A DNA stretch of 40,425 bases from contig NZ_BJZU01000096.1 in the NCBI RefSeq assembly GCF_007992195.1, positions 1-40,425 on the forward strand. The letters run 5' to 3'. The notes below the pieces were generated by a model, which worked only from the letters and a program-made list of their open reading frames with translations, was not told the DNA's origin and searched no databases. The stretch is from Methylobacterium oxalidis (GTDB lineage Bacteria > Pseudomonadota > Alphaproteobacteria > Rhizobiales > Beijerinckiaceae). Of the stretch, positions 22,949-31,760 are shown piece by piece. The translations under genes were made by a program, and so were the position numbers. The first letter of the stretch is position 1; each line of letters opens with the position of its first letter.

Positions 22949-23614
22949 ATGGAGATGATCGGGCGCCTCGCGCTCGCGGCAGCCCTCGGCAGCGTCATCG
23001 GCCTGGAGCGGGAACGGCTGCTCTGGGCCGCGGGCCTGCGGACGCACATGCTGGTCTGCGTCGGCGCCTGCCTGTTCATGCTGGTCTCGGCCTTCGGCTT
23101 CGGCGACATCCTCGGCCACGACAGGGTGGTGCTCGATCCGTCCCGCGTCGCCGCGCAGGTCGTCTCCGGCATCGGCTTTCTCGGCGCTGGGACGATCCTC
23201 CTGCGCGGCGAGGTGGTCCGCGGCCTGACCACGGCGGCGAGCCTGTGGGCCGTCGCGGCGATCGGGCTTGCCGCGGGCGGCGGGCTCTACGTTGCTGCGC
23301 TCACGGCCACGGGCCTCGTGTTCGGCATCCTTGCCGGCATGAAGCCCATCGAGGAGCGCTGGCGCGACCGCTCGCAGAGCCGCGCGCTCCGGATCGTCGC
23401 GCGGGCCGGATGCCTCACCCTCGATACGGTCCAGGCGGTCAGCGGCCAGCCGCTGTCGCGCATCAAGCGGTTCGTGGTGCAGCCGGGCGCGGTCGAGAAC
23501 AGCGAGGAGGTGCGCATCGCCTTCGCGCGGTTGTCGTCCGAGCACCTCGCCGAGATCGCCCGGCGCCTGCGCGAGCAGCCGGACGTCACGAGCGTCGAGA
23601 TCGAGGATCGGTAG
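22949..23614 (+). CDS. MgtC/SapB family membrane protein
   Basis: A 221-residue protein with an N-terminal hydrophobic domain of about five helices. LALAAALGSVIGLERER, AGLRTHMLVCVGACLFMLVS, VVSGIGFLGAGTIL and VRGLTTAASLWAVAAIGLA are the MgtC signatures. The C-terminal 75 residues form a soluble ACT-like domain (EEVRIAFARLSSEHLAEIARR). In Salmonella MgtC supports growth in low magnesium and inhibits the F1Fo ATPase; in other bacteria the role is less clear. The start is ATG at 22949 with a weak ribosome binding site. No magnesium riboswitch or transporter is visible nearby. It is convergent with ilvA, 11 bases away. Confidence 0.9.
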   Translation: MEMIGRLALAAALGSVIGLERERLLWAAGLRTHMLVCVGACLFMLVSAFGFGDILGHDRVVLDPSRVAAQVVSGIGFLGAGTILLRGEVVRGLTTAASLWAVAAIGLAAGGGLYVAALTATGLVFGILAGMKPIEERWRDRSQSRALRIVARAGCLTLDTVQAVSGQPLSRIKRFVVQPGAVENSEEVRIAFARLSSEHLAEIARRLREQPDVTSVEIEDR

Positions 23615-23625
23615 AAGGCGCGCTC

Positions 23626-25155
<1,530 letters not shown>

Positions 25156-25267
25156 GGGCGCCGATCTTCGTCTCGATGTCGGGTGTCTGGCCCGGAGATA
25201 GACCTTCGCGGCCCGAGATGCGAGCGCGGGGGCGGTTCCGGTCCGACTCAGGCGCCGGGGAGCCGAC

Positions 25268-25615
25268 CTACCCCGCACGCTCGATCAGCGCCGCGACCCA
25301 GACGAGCGCCGCGATGGCCTGGGCCAGGAAGGTGCCGGCGGAGGCGAGATCCTTGACGACCCCGATCCTCGGGTGGCGGTCGGGATGGAGATGGTCGCAG
25401 AGCTTCTCGATCGCCGTGTTCAGGAACTCGGCCGCCAGCATCAGGAGGAGGCTCGCGACGAGCGCCACACGCACCCAGAGCGTCGCCCCGAGGACGAGGG
25501 CGACGGGCACGCCGAGGACGAGGAGCAGCAGTTCCTGGCGCACGGCGCGCTCGGTGCGGGCGCCGTGCACGAGGCCGCGCCAGGAATTCAGGAAGGCGAG
25601 GACGAGGGCCTGCAT
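25268..25615 (-). CDS. dgkA: Diacylglycerol kinase, prokaryotic type
   Basis: A 115-residue integral membrane enzyme that phosphorylates diacylglycerol, recycling lipid headgroup leftovers to phosphatidate. Three hydrophobic helices are visible, with the family motifs AARTERAVRQE-like surface helix, AAEFLNTAIEKLCD (active-site Glu and Asn) and VVKDLASAGTF (Lys-Asp). The length fits DgkA (about 120). The start is ATG at 25615, four bases after the stop of the AbrB-family gene, so the two form an operon and are probably translated together. Confidence 0.93.
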   Translation of the reverse strand: MQALVLAFLNSWRGLVHGARTERAVRQELLLLVLGVPVALVLGATLWVRVALVASLLLMLAAEFLNTAIEKLCDHLHPDRHPRIGVVKDLASAGTFLAQAIAALVWVAALIERAG

Positions 25616-25619
25616 GGCT

Positions 25620-26699
25620 TCAGGATCGCGGGGTCGGTTCGGGGGGCGCCGCGCGGGCAATCCAGCGGGCGAGGACCGGCCCGGTGATCAGCACCACGAA
25701 CAGCCGGAGGGTCTGCACGGCGAGGACGAACGAGACGTCCGCCTTCGACCCGACCGCGATGATGGCGACCGAGTCGAGGCCGCCGGGGCTCGTGGCGAGG
25801 AAGGCGGTGAGAAAGTCGATCGGCAGGATCCGGGTCAGGCCGAAGGCCCAGGCCGCGCAGAGCGCGATGACCGCGAGGGTCGCGGCGGCGATGCCGGGGA
25901 AGGCGTGCAGGGTCTCGCGCAGCGTCTCGCGGGTGAAGCGCAGGCCCACGTACCAGCCGATCACCGCGTAGGCCCCGTCGAGGAGCCAGGCCGGCAGGCT
26001 GATGCTCGCGACGCCCGTGGCGTGGAGCGCCGAGCCGAGCAGCATCGGCCCGACGAGGGCGCCCGCCGGCAGGCGCAGCGCCAGCGCCACGCCCGCGCCG
26101 AGAGCCGCGATGGCGAGCGTCGCCAGCACCGAGAGCGCGCTCACGCCCTGGGGCGCGGCCTGCCCGGCGCCGGCCGGCATATCCGCGTCCGTGAGCAGGC
26201 GGGCGACGAGGGAGGCCGAGAGCACCACGGCGGCCACCCGCACGTACTGCATGAAGGCGACGAGGCGCGGGTCCGAGCCGTATTCCTCCGCCATCGCCAC
26301 CATGGCGGCGGCGCCGCCCGGCGAGGAGCCCCAGGCCGCCGTGGTGCCGGGCAGGACGCGCAGCCGCGTCAGCACGACGCCGACCACCGCGCCCGCGGCC
26401 ACCGTCACCAGCACGACGAGGAGGATGATCAGGCCGTCGTCGAGGAGCGTGCCCGTTATCTCGGCGGTGACCGCGTGGGCGACGAGGCAGCCGATCAGCG
26501 CCTGCGCCGCCTGGAACGGCGCCTTCGGCAGCGCGAGGCCGGCGCCGCGGACGCCGAAGGCGATGGCGGCCAGCATCGGCCCGAGCAGGAGGGCCGCCGG
26601 GAAGCGGGCGAGCGTGAGCGCGTAGGCGAGGAGGCCGGAGGCGGCGAGCAGGAGCGCCCAGAGGCCGAGCGCGCGGCCGGGGGAGGGGTGTGCGGACAA
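25620..26699 (-). CDS. AbrB-family (duplicated-domain) membrane transporter
   Basis: A 359-residue protein with about ten hydrophobic segments in two related halves, the AbrB duplication layout (TIGR03082). GRFPAALLLGPMLAAIAFG-type and LPAGALVGPMLLGSALHATG segments are equivalent in the two halves. Family members are often misnamed ammonia monooxygenase or AbrB regulator; the evidence here points to a membrane transporter of unknown substrate. TTG at 26699 is the only in-frame start after the preceding TAG, and no clear ribosome binding site is present. It is upstream of dgkA and ilvA on the same strand. Confidence 0.82.
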   Translation of the reverse strand: MSAHPSPGRALGLWALLLAASGLLAYALTLARFPAALLLGPMLAAIAFGVRGAGLALPKAPFQAAQALIGCLVAHAVTAEITGTLLDDGLIILLVVLVTVAAGAVVGVVLTRLRVLPGTTAAWGSSPGGAAAMVAMAEEYGSDPRLVAFMQYVRVAAVVLSASLVARLLTDADMPAGAGQAAPQGVSALSVLATLAIAALGAGVALALRLPAGALVGPMLLGSALHATGVASISLPAWLLDGAYAVIGWYVGLRFTRETLRETLHAFPGIAAATLAVIALCAAWAFGLTRILPIDFLTAFLATSPGGLDSVAIIAVGSKADVSFVLAVQTLRLFVVLITGPVLARWIARAAPPEPTPRS

Positions 26700-27269
26700 G
26701 GCGGGGCTACGATTCCAGGGAGCCCGCGCACCGCGCGGACCGAGGCGGGGCGCTACACCGGAACGGCTGGCCTGTCACGGTGCGCCGCCGCCGGACAGAG
26801 CCTCAGTGTCCTTCATCCGCGTTCCTCAGATGCCCAACGACGTTCGCGAAGACGGCCAATGCCATCGGTCCCGGGACAGCGCGCCGGACCTTCCCGGGTC
26901 GTATGACGGATTCTTCCATCGTCCGACGATACTCGAGGGGCTCGGACATCGCGTGCGCATCGGGCGAGGGATCAGCATTCTCCGGACAGGTCGCATCCCT
27001 CACACTGTCCCTCTCCGGAACGGGAGAGGGGACCAGCGCTCACTTTTTTCGGGTCGAGCCAGCAAGCGCCGGTATCCCACCTCTCCCGTTCGGGAGAGGT
27101 CGAGTCGGCGCAAGCCGACCGGGTGAGGGGTGCGCGTTATCCGGAAAACGCGCGCCCCTCACCCCCGCGCTCTCCAAAATGGCAGCGGGGACCCGAGCTC
27201 GGCAGGCCGGGGGCGCGCCTGACCCGAACCGTTCCACAGGGCCGGAAGCCGTCGCAGGTCGCGCGCCCT
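26700..27269. other. Long intergenic region between the AbrB-family gene and oxyR
   Basis: About 570 bases without a convincing gene, lying upstream of the AbrB-family gene and downstream of oxyR (both on the minus strand). Bases 26720-26960 show no feature. A cluster of REP-like palindromes fills 26964-27162. A 66-residue minus frame (26803-27003) ends in plausible helical sequence but has no ribosome binding site and was not annotated. Confidence 0.5.
26964..27162. repeat. REP-like palindrome cluster
   Basis: Five palindromic pieces lie close together. CCCTCTCC/GGAGAGGG flank six bases at 27009-27030. ACCTCTCCCG-TT-CGGGAGAGGT is a perfect ten-base stem at 27079-27100. GTCGGC-GCAA-GCCGAC is a hairpin with a GNRA loop at 27104-27119. 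GTGAGGGGTGCGCGTT pairs with a one-mismatch partner at 27123-27162 around TCCGG. A diverged copy of the last element, also with TCCGG in its loop, lies at 26964-27002. The layout is typical of REP or BIME-type intergenic repeats. Confidence 0.7.
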
Positions 27270-28223
27270 TCATCCGCCGCCACCTGCCGCCATCCCCGCC
27301 TCGTCGTCGCGGCAGGCGGCCGTGCTCGTCGGCGCGTGGGCCCGGAAGAAGGCGGCCAGATGGGCGAGGCCGGCCGCGCGGGGATCGCTGGAGCGCCACG
27401 CCAGCGCGATGGTCCGGCCCGGCCCGTCCGCGTCGAAGCCCCGCGTCACCACGAGCCCGCTCGGGTCGGGGCCCGCCGGCACGGCGAGCGCCGGCAGCAG
27501 CGTGTAGCCGGCGCCCGCCGCCACCATGGAGCGCAGGGTCTCGAGACTCATGGCGTGGCGGCCGGTGCTGCTGCCCGCGCCGCAGGCCGCCACGGTCTGG
27601 TCGCGCAGGCAGTTGCCCTCGTCGAGGAGGAGGAGGTCCGGCCCCGCGATGTTGGTGGCCCGCAGCGCCCCGCCCTGGGCGAGCGCGTGGTCGGCCGGGC
27701 AGGCGAGCCAGAACGGCTCCACGAAGAGCGGCGAGACGGTGAGCCCCGCCGAGGCGAGGGGCAGGGAGACGAGGGCCGCGTCGATGCGCCCGTCGCGCAG
27801 GCTCTCCAGGATCTCAGCGGTGCGAGCCTCGCTGAGAGCGAGGGAGAGGAGCGGGAATTCCTGGCGCAGCGCGCGCAGGATGAGGGGGAAGAAGTAGGGG
27901 CCGAGCGTCTGGATCGCGGCGAGAACGAGGCGGCCGGTGAGCGGCGCGCCGCGCCCCTCGCTCGCCAGCGTCAGCAGGCGCTGCGCCTCGGCGAGCACGG
28001 CCCGGGCCTGCCGGACGATGGCCTGGCCCGCCGGCGTCTGCAGCACGCGGCGGTTCGAGCGCTCGAACAGGGCGAGACCCAGGGCCTCCTCCAGCTTGCG
28101 CACCTGCACGCTCAGCGTGGGCTGGCTGACGTTGCAGCGCTCGGCCGCCCGGCCGAAGTGGCCCTCGTCGGCGATGGCCACCACGTATTCGAGGTCGCGA
28201 AGGGAGAGACCGGCCACATTCAT
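27270..28223 (-). CDS. oxyR: LysR-type peroxide sensor OxyR
   Basis: A 317-residue LysR-type regulator. Residues 1-65 form the winged helix-turn-helix (LRDLEYVVAIADEGHFGRAA, SQPTLSVQVRKLEEALG). The effector domain carries the OxyR redox signature EGNCLRDQTVAACG, with Cys205 and Cys214 nine residues apart as in E. coli Cys199/Cys208; H2O2 should link them and switch the protein to its activating form. It is divergent from the catalase gene, and an OxyR-type box overlaps its start codon, so autorepression is likely. The start is ATG at 28223. The last 20 residues are Ala/Gly/Asp-rich and variable. No other member of a peroxide regulon is adjacent. Confidence 0.93.
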   Translation of the reverse strand: MNVAGLSLRDLEYVVAIADEGHFGRAAERCNVSQPTLSVQVRKLEEALGLALFERSNRRVLQTPAGQAIVRQARAVLAEAQRLLTLASEGRGAPLTGRLVLAAIQTLGPYFFPLILRALRQEFPLLSLALSEARTAEILESLRDGRIDAALVSLPLASAGLTVSPLFVEPFWLACPADHALAQGGALRATNIAGPDLLLLDEGNCLRDQTVAACGAGSSTGRHAMSLETLRSMVAAGAGYTLLPALAVPAGPDPSGLVVTRGFDADGPGRTIALAWRSSDPRAAGLAHLAAFFRAHAPTSTAACRDDEAGMAAGGGG

Positions 28224-28258
28224 AGACTGGATCTATCACAGTGTTTGTGACGATGCAT
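28222..28258. promoter_or_regulatory. OxyR-type binding site in the oxyR-katA gap
   Basis: ATAG (28222-28225), seven bases, CTAT (28233-28236) match the first two quarter sites of the OxyR consensus ATAG-N7-CTAT-N7-ATAG-N7-CTAT. The third and fourth quarters (TTTG at 28244 and GCAT at 28255) are diverged. The first ATAG overlaps the oxyR start codon, so OxyR bound here should repress its own gene and activate the catalase. Confidence 0.6.
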
Positions 28259-28370
28259 TTGCCAATGGGTCACGCGGCGGTCATAACGGCTCTCCAGAAC
28301 GGTTCCAGCTTGCCCGCGCCACCCCTGGCGCCCGGCACCTCGGATTACCCCATCGCGAGAGGCGCGACGC

Positions 28371-29957
28371 ATGAGCGACCAACGTCCCATTCTGACGACC
28401 CGCCAGGGCCACCCGGTCCGCGACAACCAGAGCCTGCGCACGGTCGGCGAGCGGGGCCCGGCGACCCTCGAGAACTACCAGTTCATCGAGAAGATCACGC
28501 ATTTCGACCGCGAGCGTATCCCCGAGCGCGTCGTGCACGCCCGCGGCGCCGGCGCCCACGGCTACTTCGAGGCCTACGGCAAGATCGGCGACGAGCCGGC
28601 CTCCAAGTACACCCGCGCCCGCGTGCTGAACGAGACCGGCGTGAAGACGCCGATGTTCGTGCGCTTCTCCACCGTGGCCGGCGCCAAGGAGAGCCCGGAG
28701 ACCGAGCGCGACCCGCGCGGATTCGCGGTGAAGTTCAAGACCGTCGACGGAAACTGGGACCTCGTGGGCAACAACCTCAAGGTCTTCTTCATCCGCGACG
28801 CGATCAAGTTCCCCGACATGATCCACGCGTTCAAGCCGGACCCGGTGACGAACCGCCAGGAGGCTTGGCGCTTCTTCGACTTCGTGGCCCAGCACCCCGA
28901 GGCGATCCACATGGTGACGTGGCTGAAGTCGCCCTGGGGCATCCCCGCGAACTACCGCGAGATGGAGGGCTCGGGCGTCAACACCTACAAGCTGGTGAAC
29001 GACCAGGGTGTGGCGCACCTGTGCAAGTTCCACTGGATCCCGAAGCAGGGCGTGCGCAACCTGACCTCGGCCCAGGCGTCCGAGATCCAGGCCAAGGACG
29101 TCGGCCACGCGACCCGTGACCTCTACGACAACATCAGCGCCGGCAATTTCCCCGAGTGGGAGTTCGCGGTTCAGATCATGCCGGACGGCCCGAACGACCA
29201 CCTCTCGTTCGATCCGCTGGACGACACGAAGCGCTGGCCCGAGGACCAGTTCCCGCTCCTGAAGTGCGGACGCATGGTGCTCGACCGGGTGCCGGACAAC
29301 TTCTTCGCCGAGGTCGAGCAGTCGGCTTTCGGCACCGGCGTGCTCGTCGACGGCATCGACTTCTCGGACGACAAGATGCTGCAGGGCCGGACCCTGTCGT
29401 ACTCGGACACGCAGCGCTACCGCGTCGGCCCGAACTACCTGCAGTTGCCGATCAACGCGCCGCAGCCCGGCGTGAAGGTCTACTCGAACCAGCGCGACGG
29501 CCAGATGACCTACGGCGTCGACGGCACCGGCCCGAACCGGCACATCAACTACGAGCCCTCGACCCTGGCCGAGGGCCTGCGTGAGGCTCCGAAGACGACC
29601 GAGTACCACCAGCCGGTGGAGGGCAAGCTCGGCCGCTTCCAGACGAGCCGCACCGAGGACGATTACACCCAGGCCGGCAACCGCTACCGCTCCTTCGAGG
29701 ACTGGGAGCGCGAGGACCTGATCGCGAACCTCGTGGGCGACATGAAGCAGTGCCCCGAGCCGATCCAGCTCCGGATGGTCTGGCACTTCTGGCACGCGGA
29801 CGAGGATTACGGCCGCCGCGTCGCCGAGGGCGCCGGGATCGACCTGGAGAAGGCCAAGGCCCTGCCGCCGCTGCCGGGCCGCGCCGCCCCGCACAAGCGC
29901 CTTGAGGCGGAGACCTACACGGACGGCACGCGGGCCCACAAGGTCGCGGCCGAGTAA
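28371..29957 (+). CDS. katA: Monofunctional heme catalase
   Basis: A 528-residue catalase of the small-subunit heme family that converts H2O2 to water and oxygen. The catalytic His56 is in ERVVHARGAGAHGYF, the active-site Asn is in DLVGNNLKVFF, and the heme-ligand Tyr344 is in RTLSYSDTQRY. FFIRDAIKFPDMIHAFKPDP is the usual conserved core. ATG at 28371 follows GAGAGG. There is no signal peptide, so it is cytoplasmic. Divergence from oxyR with an OxyR-type box in the 147-base gap predicts peroxide induction. A strong terminator follows, so the gene is probably a single transcript. Confidence 0.96.
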   Translation: MSDQRPILTTRQGHPVRDNQSLRTVGERGPATLENYQFIEKITHFDRERIPERVVHARGAGAHGYFEAYGKIGDEPASKYTRARVLNETGVKTPMFVRFSTVAGAKESPETERDPRGFAVKFKTVDGNWDLVGNNLKVFFIRDAIKFPDMIHAFKPDPVTNRQEAWRFFDFVAQHPEAIHMVTWLKSPWGIPANYREMEGSGVNTYKLVNDQGVAHLCKFHWIPKQGVRNLTSAQASEIQAKDVGHATRDLYDNISAGNFPEWEFAVQIMPDGPNDHLSFDPLDDTKRWPEDQFPLLKCGRMVLDRVPDNFFAEVEQSAFGTGVLVDGIDFSDDKMLQGRTLSYSDTQRYRVGPNYLQLPINAPQPGVKVYSNQRDGQMTYGVDGTGPNRHINYEPSTLAEGLREAPKTTEYHQPVEGKLGRFQTSRTEDDYTQAGNRYRSFEDWEREDLIANLVGDMKQCPEPIQLRMVWHFWHADEDYGRRVAEGAGIDLEKAKALPPLPGRAAPHKRLEAETYTDGTRAHKVAAE

Positions 29958-29981
29958 GCTTCGATCGATCGTCGAACCCCG

Positions 29982-30018
29982 CCCCGCCCGGTCTCCCGAT
30001 CGGGCGGGGTTTTCGTTT
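29982..30018 (+). terminator. Rho-independent terminator of katA
   Basis: CCCCGCCCG (29982-29990) pairs with CGGGCGGGG (30001-30009) around a ten-base loop and is followed by TTTTCGTTT. It lies 25 bases after the catalase stop. Confidence 0.88.
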
Positions 30019-30085
30019 GAGGGTCCGGCACGCACATCTCTCCCGAGGGTCCCGCCGGGGCCGGCATCGATCCGGGAGACGATCC

Positions 30086-30559
30086 ATGGGCCAGATTCTC
30101 AGGGCCGGGGAGGGCGCCCACGTGCGCATCAACGGCATGGAGATCACCTATCTGGCGCGCAGCGCCTCGACGCACGACGCGATGGGCATCTACGGGGTCG
30201 TGCTGGCACCCCGCTCGCCGGGGGCGGGCCTACACCGGCACGCTCGGCTCACCGAGACGTTCGAGGTGCACGAGGGCACGCTCGCCATGCGCATCGAGGG
30301 GCGCGACCTCGACCTCGGGCCGGGCGACTTCGTCCTGATCCCGCCCGGCCAGCCGCACGCCTTCGCCAACCGCGGCACGGTGCCGGTGCGGTTCACGCTG
30401 AGCTTCACGCCTGCTCTGGAGCGGGAGGGCTTCTTCGAGGGCCTCGCCAAGCTCGCGGCCGAGAACCGCCTGTCGGACGATGCGGCGCTGGAGCGGCTGA
30501 TGCGGCACTACGACCAGGAGCCGCTGGAGGGCTTCGGCGGCTGGCGCGAGGTGGAGTGA
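30086..30559 (+). CDS. Cupin-domain protein
   Basis: A 157-residue protein with a single cupin barrel. GLHRHARLTETFEVHEGTLAMRIEG carries the first cupin motif with potential metal ligands (HxH, Glu, and His). GPGDFVLIPPGQPHAFAN is the second motif with the final His. The last 40 residues are helical. Small single-domain cupins include isomerases, dioxygenases and sugar-binding proteins, and no specific reaction can be chosen. The start is ATG at 30086, with GGGAGA upstream. It stands between the katA terminator and the convergent MFS gene and has no obvious partner. Confidence 0.88.
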   Translation: MGQILRAGEGAHVRINGMEITYLARSASTHDAMGIYGVVLAPRSPGAGLHRHARLTETFEVHEGTLAMRIEGRDLDLGPGDFVLIPPGQPHAFANRGTVPVRFTLSFTPALEREGFFEGLAKLAAENRLSDDAALERLMRHYDQEPLEGFGGWREVE

Positions 30560-30572
30560 TCCTCGGTGCGCC

Positions 30573-31760
30573 TCAGGCCGAGGCCGAGATCGTGCGGTCC
30601 CGGCCCGCGCGCAGGCCGCACAGGGCCGCGCCGAGGGCGAAGGTGCAGAACAGCAGGGCCGACCAGTTCCAGCCGCCGGCCTCGTGGGCGAGGCCGAATC
30701 CGAGGGGACCGAGCGCCGCGATGCTGTAGCCGACGCCCTGCGCGAGCGCGGAGAGCGCCGCGGCGCTGATCGAATCGCGGGCGCGCAGCACGATCATGGT
30801 GAGGCCGAGGCCGAACATGCCGCCGAGGCCGAAGCCGAGACCGACCGCGAGCGGCGCGACGACGCCGAGCGGCGCGAACAGGAGGCCGAGGAAGGCGATC
30901 ACCGTGAGCGCCACGAGACCGACCGCGTGGGCGCGCTGGTCCCGAGCCCGCGCCGCGAGCGTCGGGACGAGAAGGGCGCTCGGGGCTTGGCCGAGGCTCA
31001 TCAGCGAGGCGATGAAGCCGGCATCCACGGCGTCGAGCCCGCGGGAGCGCAGCACGCTCGGCAGCCACGCGAAGGTGATGTAGGCGAGCGAGGACTGCAG
31101 GCCCATGAAGCCCGTGACCTGCCAGGCGAGGCGGTGCCGGCCGATCCCCGCGATGCCCGAACCGACGCCCGGGGCAGCGGGGAAGTGCGGGCGGGCCAGC
31201 GCCAGGGGCGCCCAGGCGAGGCTCGCAACGGCCGCCGGAACGGACCACGCGGCGAGCGCCGCGGCCCAGCCGCCGGGCAGCGCGTCGAGGAGCGGCACGG
31301 TCAGCCCGGCACCGGCGGCCGCGCCGAGGCAGAGCGTCATCGTGTAGAGGCCCGTCACCAGCCCGACATGACCGGGGAAGTCGCGCTTGACGAGGCCGGG
31401 CAGCAGCCCGCCCGCGAGCCCGATTCCCGCGGCGGAGACGCAGGCGCCGAGGAAGAGCGGGACGAGGCCGCCGAGCGCGCGCAACCCGAGGCCCAGCGCG
31501 ACGACGGCGATGGCGAGGAGGACGCCGCGATCCGGCCCGAGCCTCCGGCTGATCGCGGGCCCGACGCCGCTGCCGAGCCCGAGGAACAGGACGGGCAGGG
31601 TGGTGAGGATCGCGGCGCCAGCCGCGCCGAGGCCGGTCTCGGCCCGGATCTCGGTGAGCAGCGGGCCGACGGTGGTGAGCGCCGGGCGCAGGTTGAACGC
31701 GACGAGCAGCAGACCGACCCCGAGGAGGAGGATCGGCGGCCGGACCGGAGGCGCGCTCAC
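30573..31760 (-). CDS. CynX/NimT-type MFS transporter
   Basis: A 395-residue transporter with about 12 transmembrane segments. The start PPILLLGVGLLLVAFNLRPALTTVGPLL and repeated RxxLxxG-type loops fit the CynX family of the major facilitators, named after the cyanate-linked transporter; other members export drugs such as 2-nitroimidazole. The substrate cannot be predicted. GTG at 31760 overlaps the lnt stop by four bases (GTGA), so it is the last gene of the miaB-phoH-ybeY-corC-lnt operon and is probably translationally coupled. This tail gene is not part of the usual core block, so it may be a lineage-specific addition. Confidence 0.88.
   Translation of the reverse strand: MSAPPVRPPILLLGVGLLLVAFNLRPALTTVGPLLTEIRAETGLGAAGAAILTTLPVLFLGLGSGVGPAISRRLGPDRGVLLAIAVVALGLGLRALGGLVPLFLGACVSAAGIGLAGGLLPGLVKRDFPGHVGLVTGLYTMTLCLGAAAGAGLTVPLLDALPGGWAAALAAWSVPAAVASLAWAPLALARPHFPAAPGVGSGIAGIGRHRLAWQVTGFMGLQSSLAYITFAWLPSVLRSRGLDAVDAGFIASLMSLGQAPSALLVPTLAARARDQRAHAVGLVALTVIAFLGLLFAPLGVVAPLAVGLGFGLGGMFGLGLTMIVLRARDSISAAALSALAQGVGYSIAALGPLGFGLAHEAGGWNWSALLFCTFALGAALCGLRAGRDRTISASA

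Noticed and set aside
26803..27003. 66-residue minus-strand frame between the AbrB-family gene and oxyR
   Set aside because: Only the last 25 residues look protein-like, and it has no start signal and overlaps the REP-like cluster.
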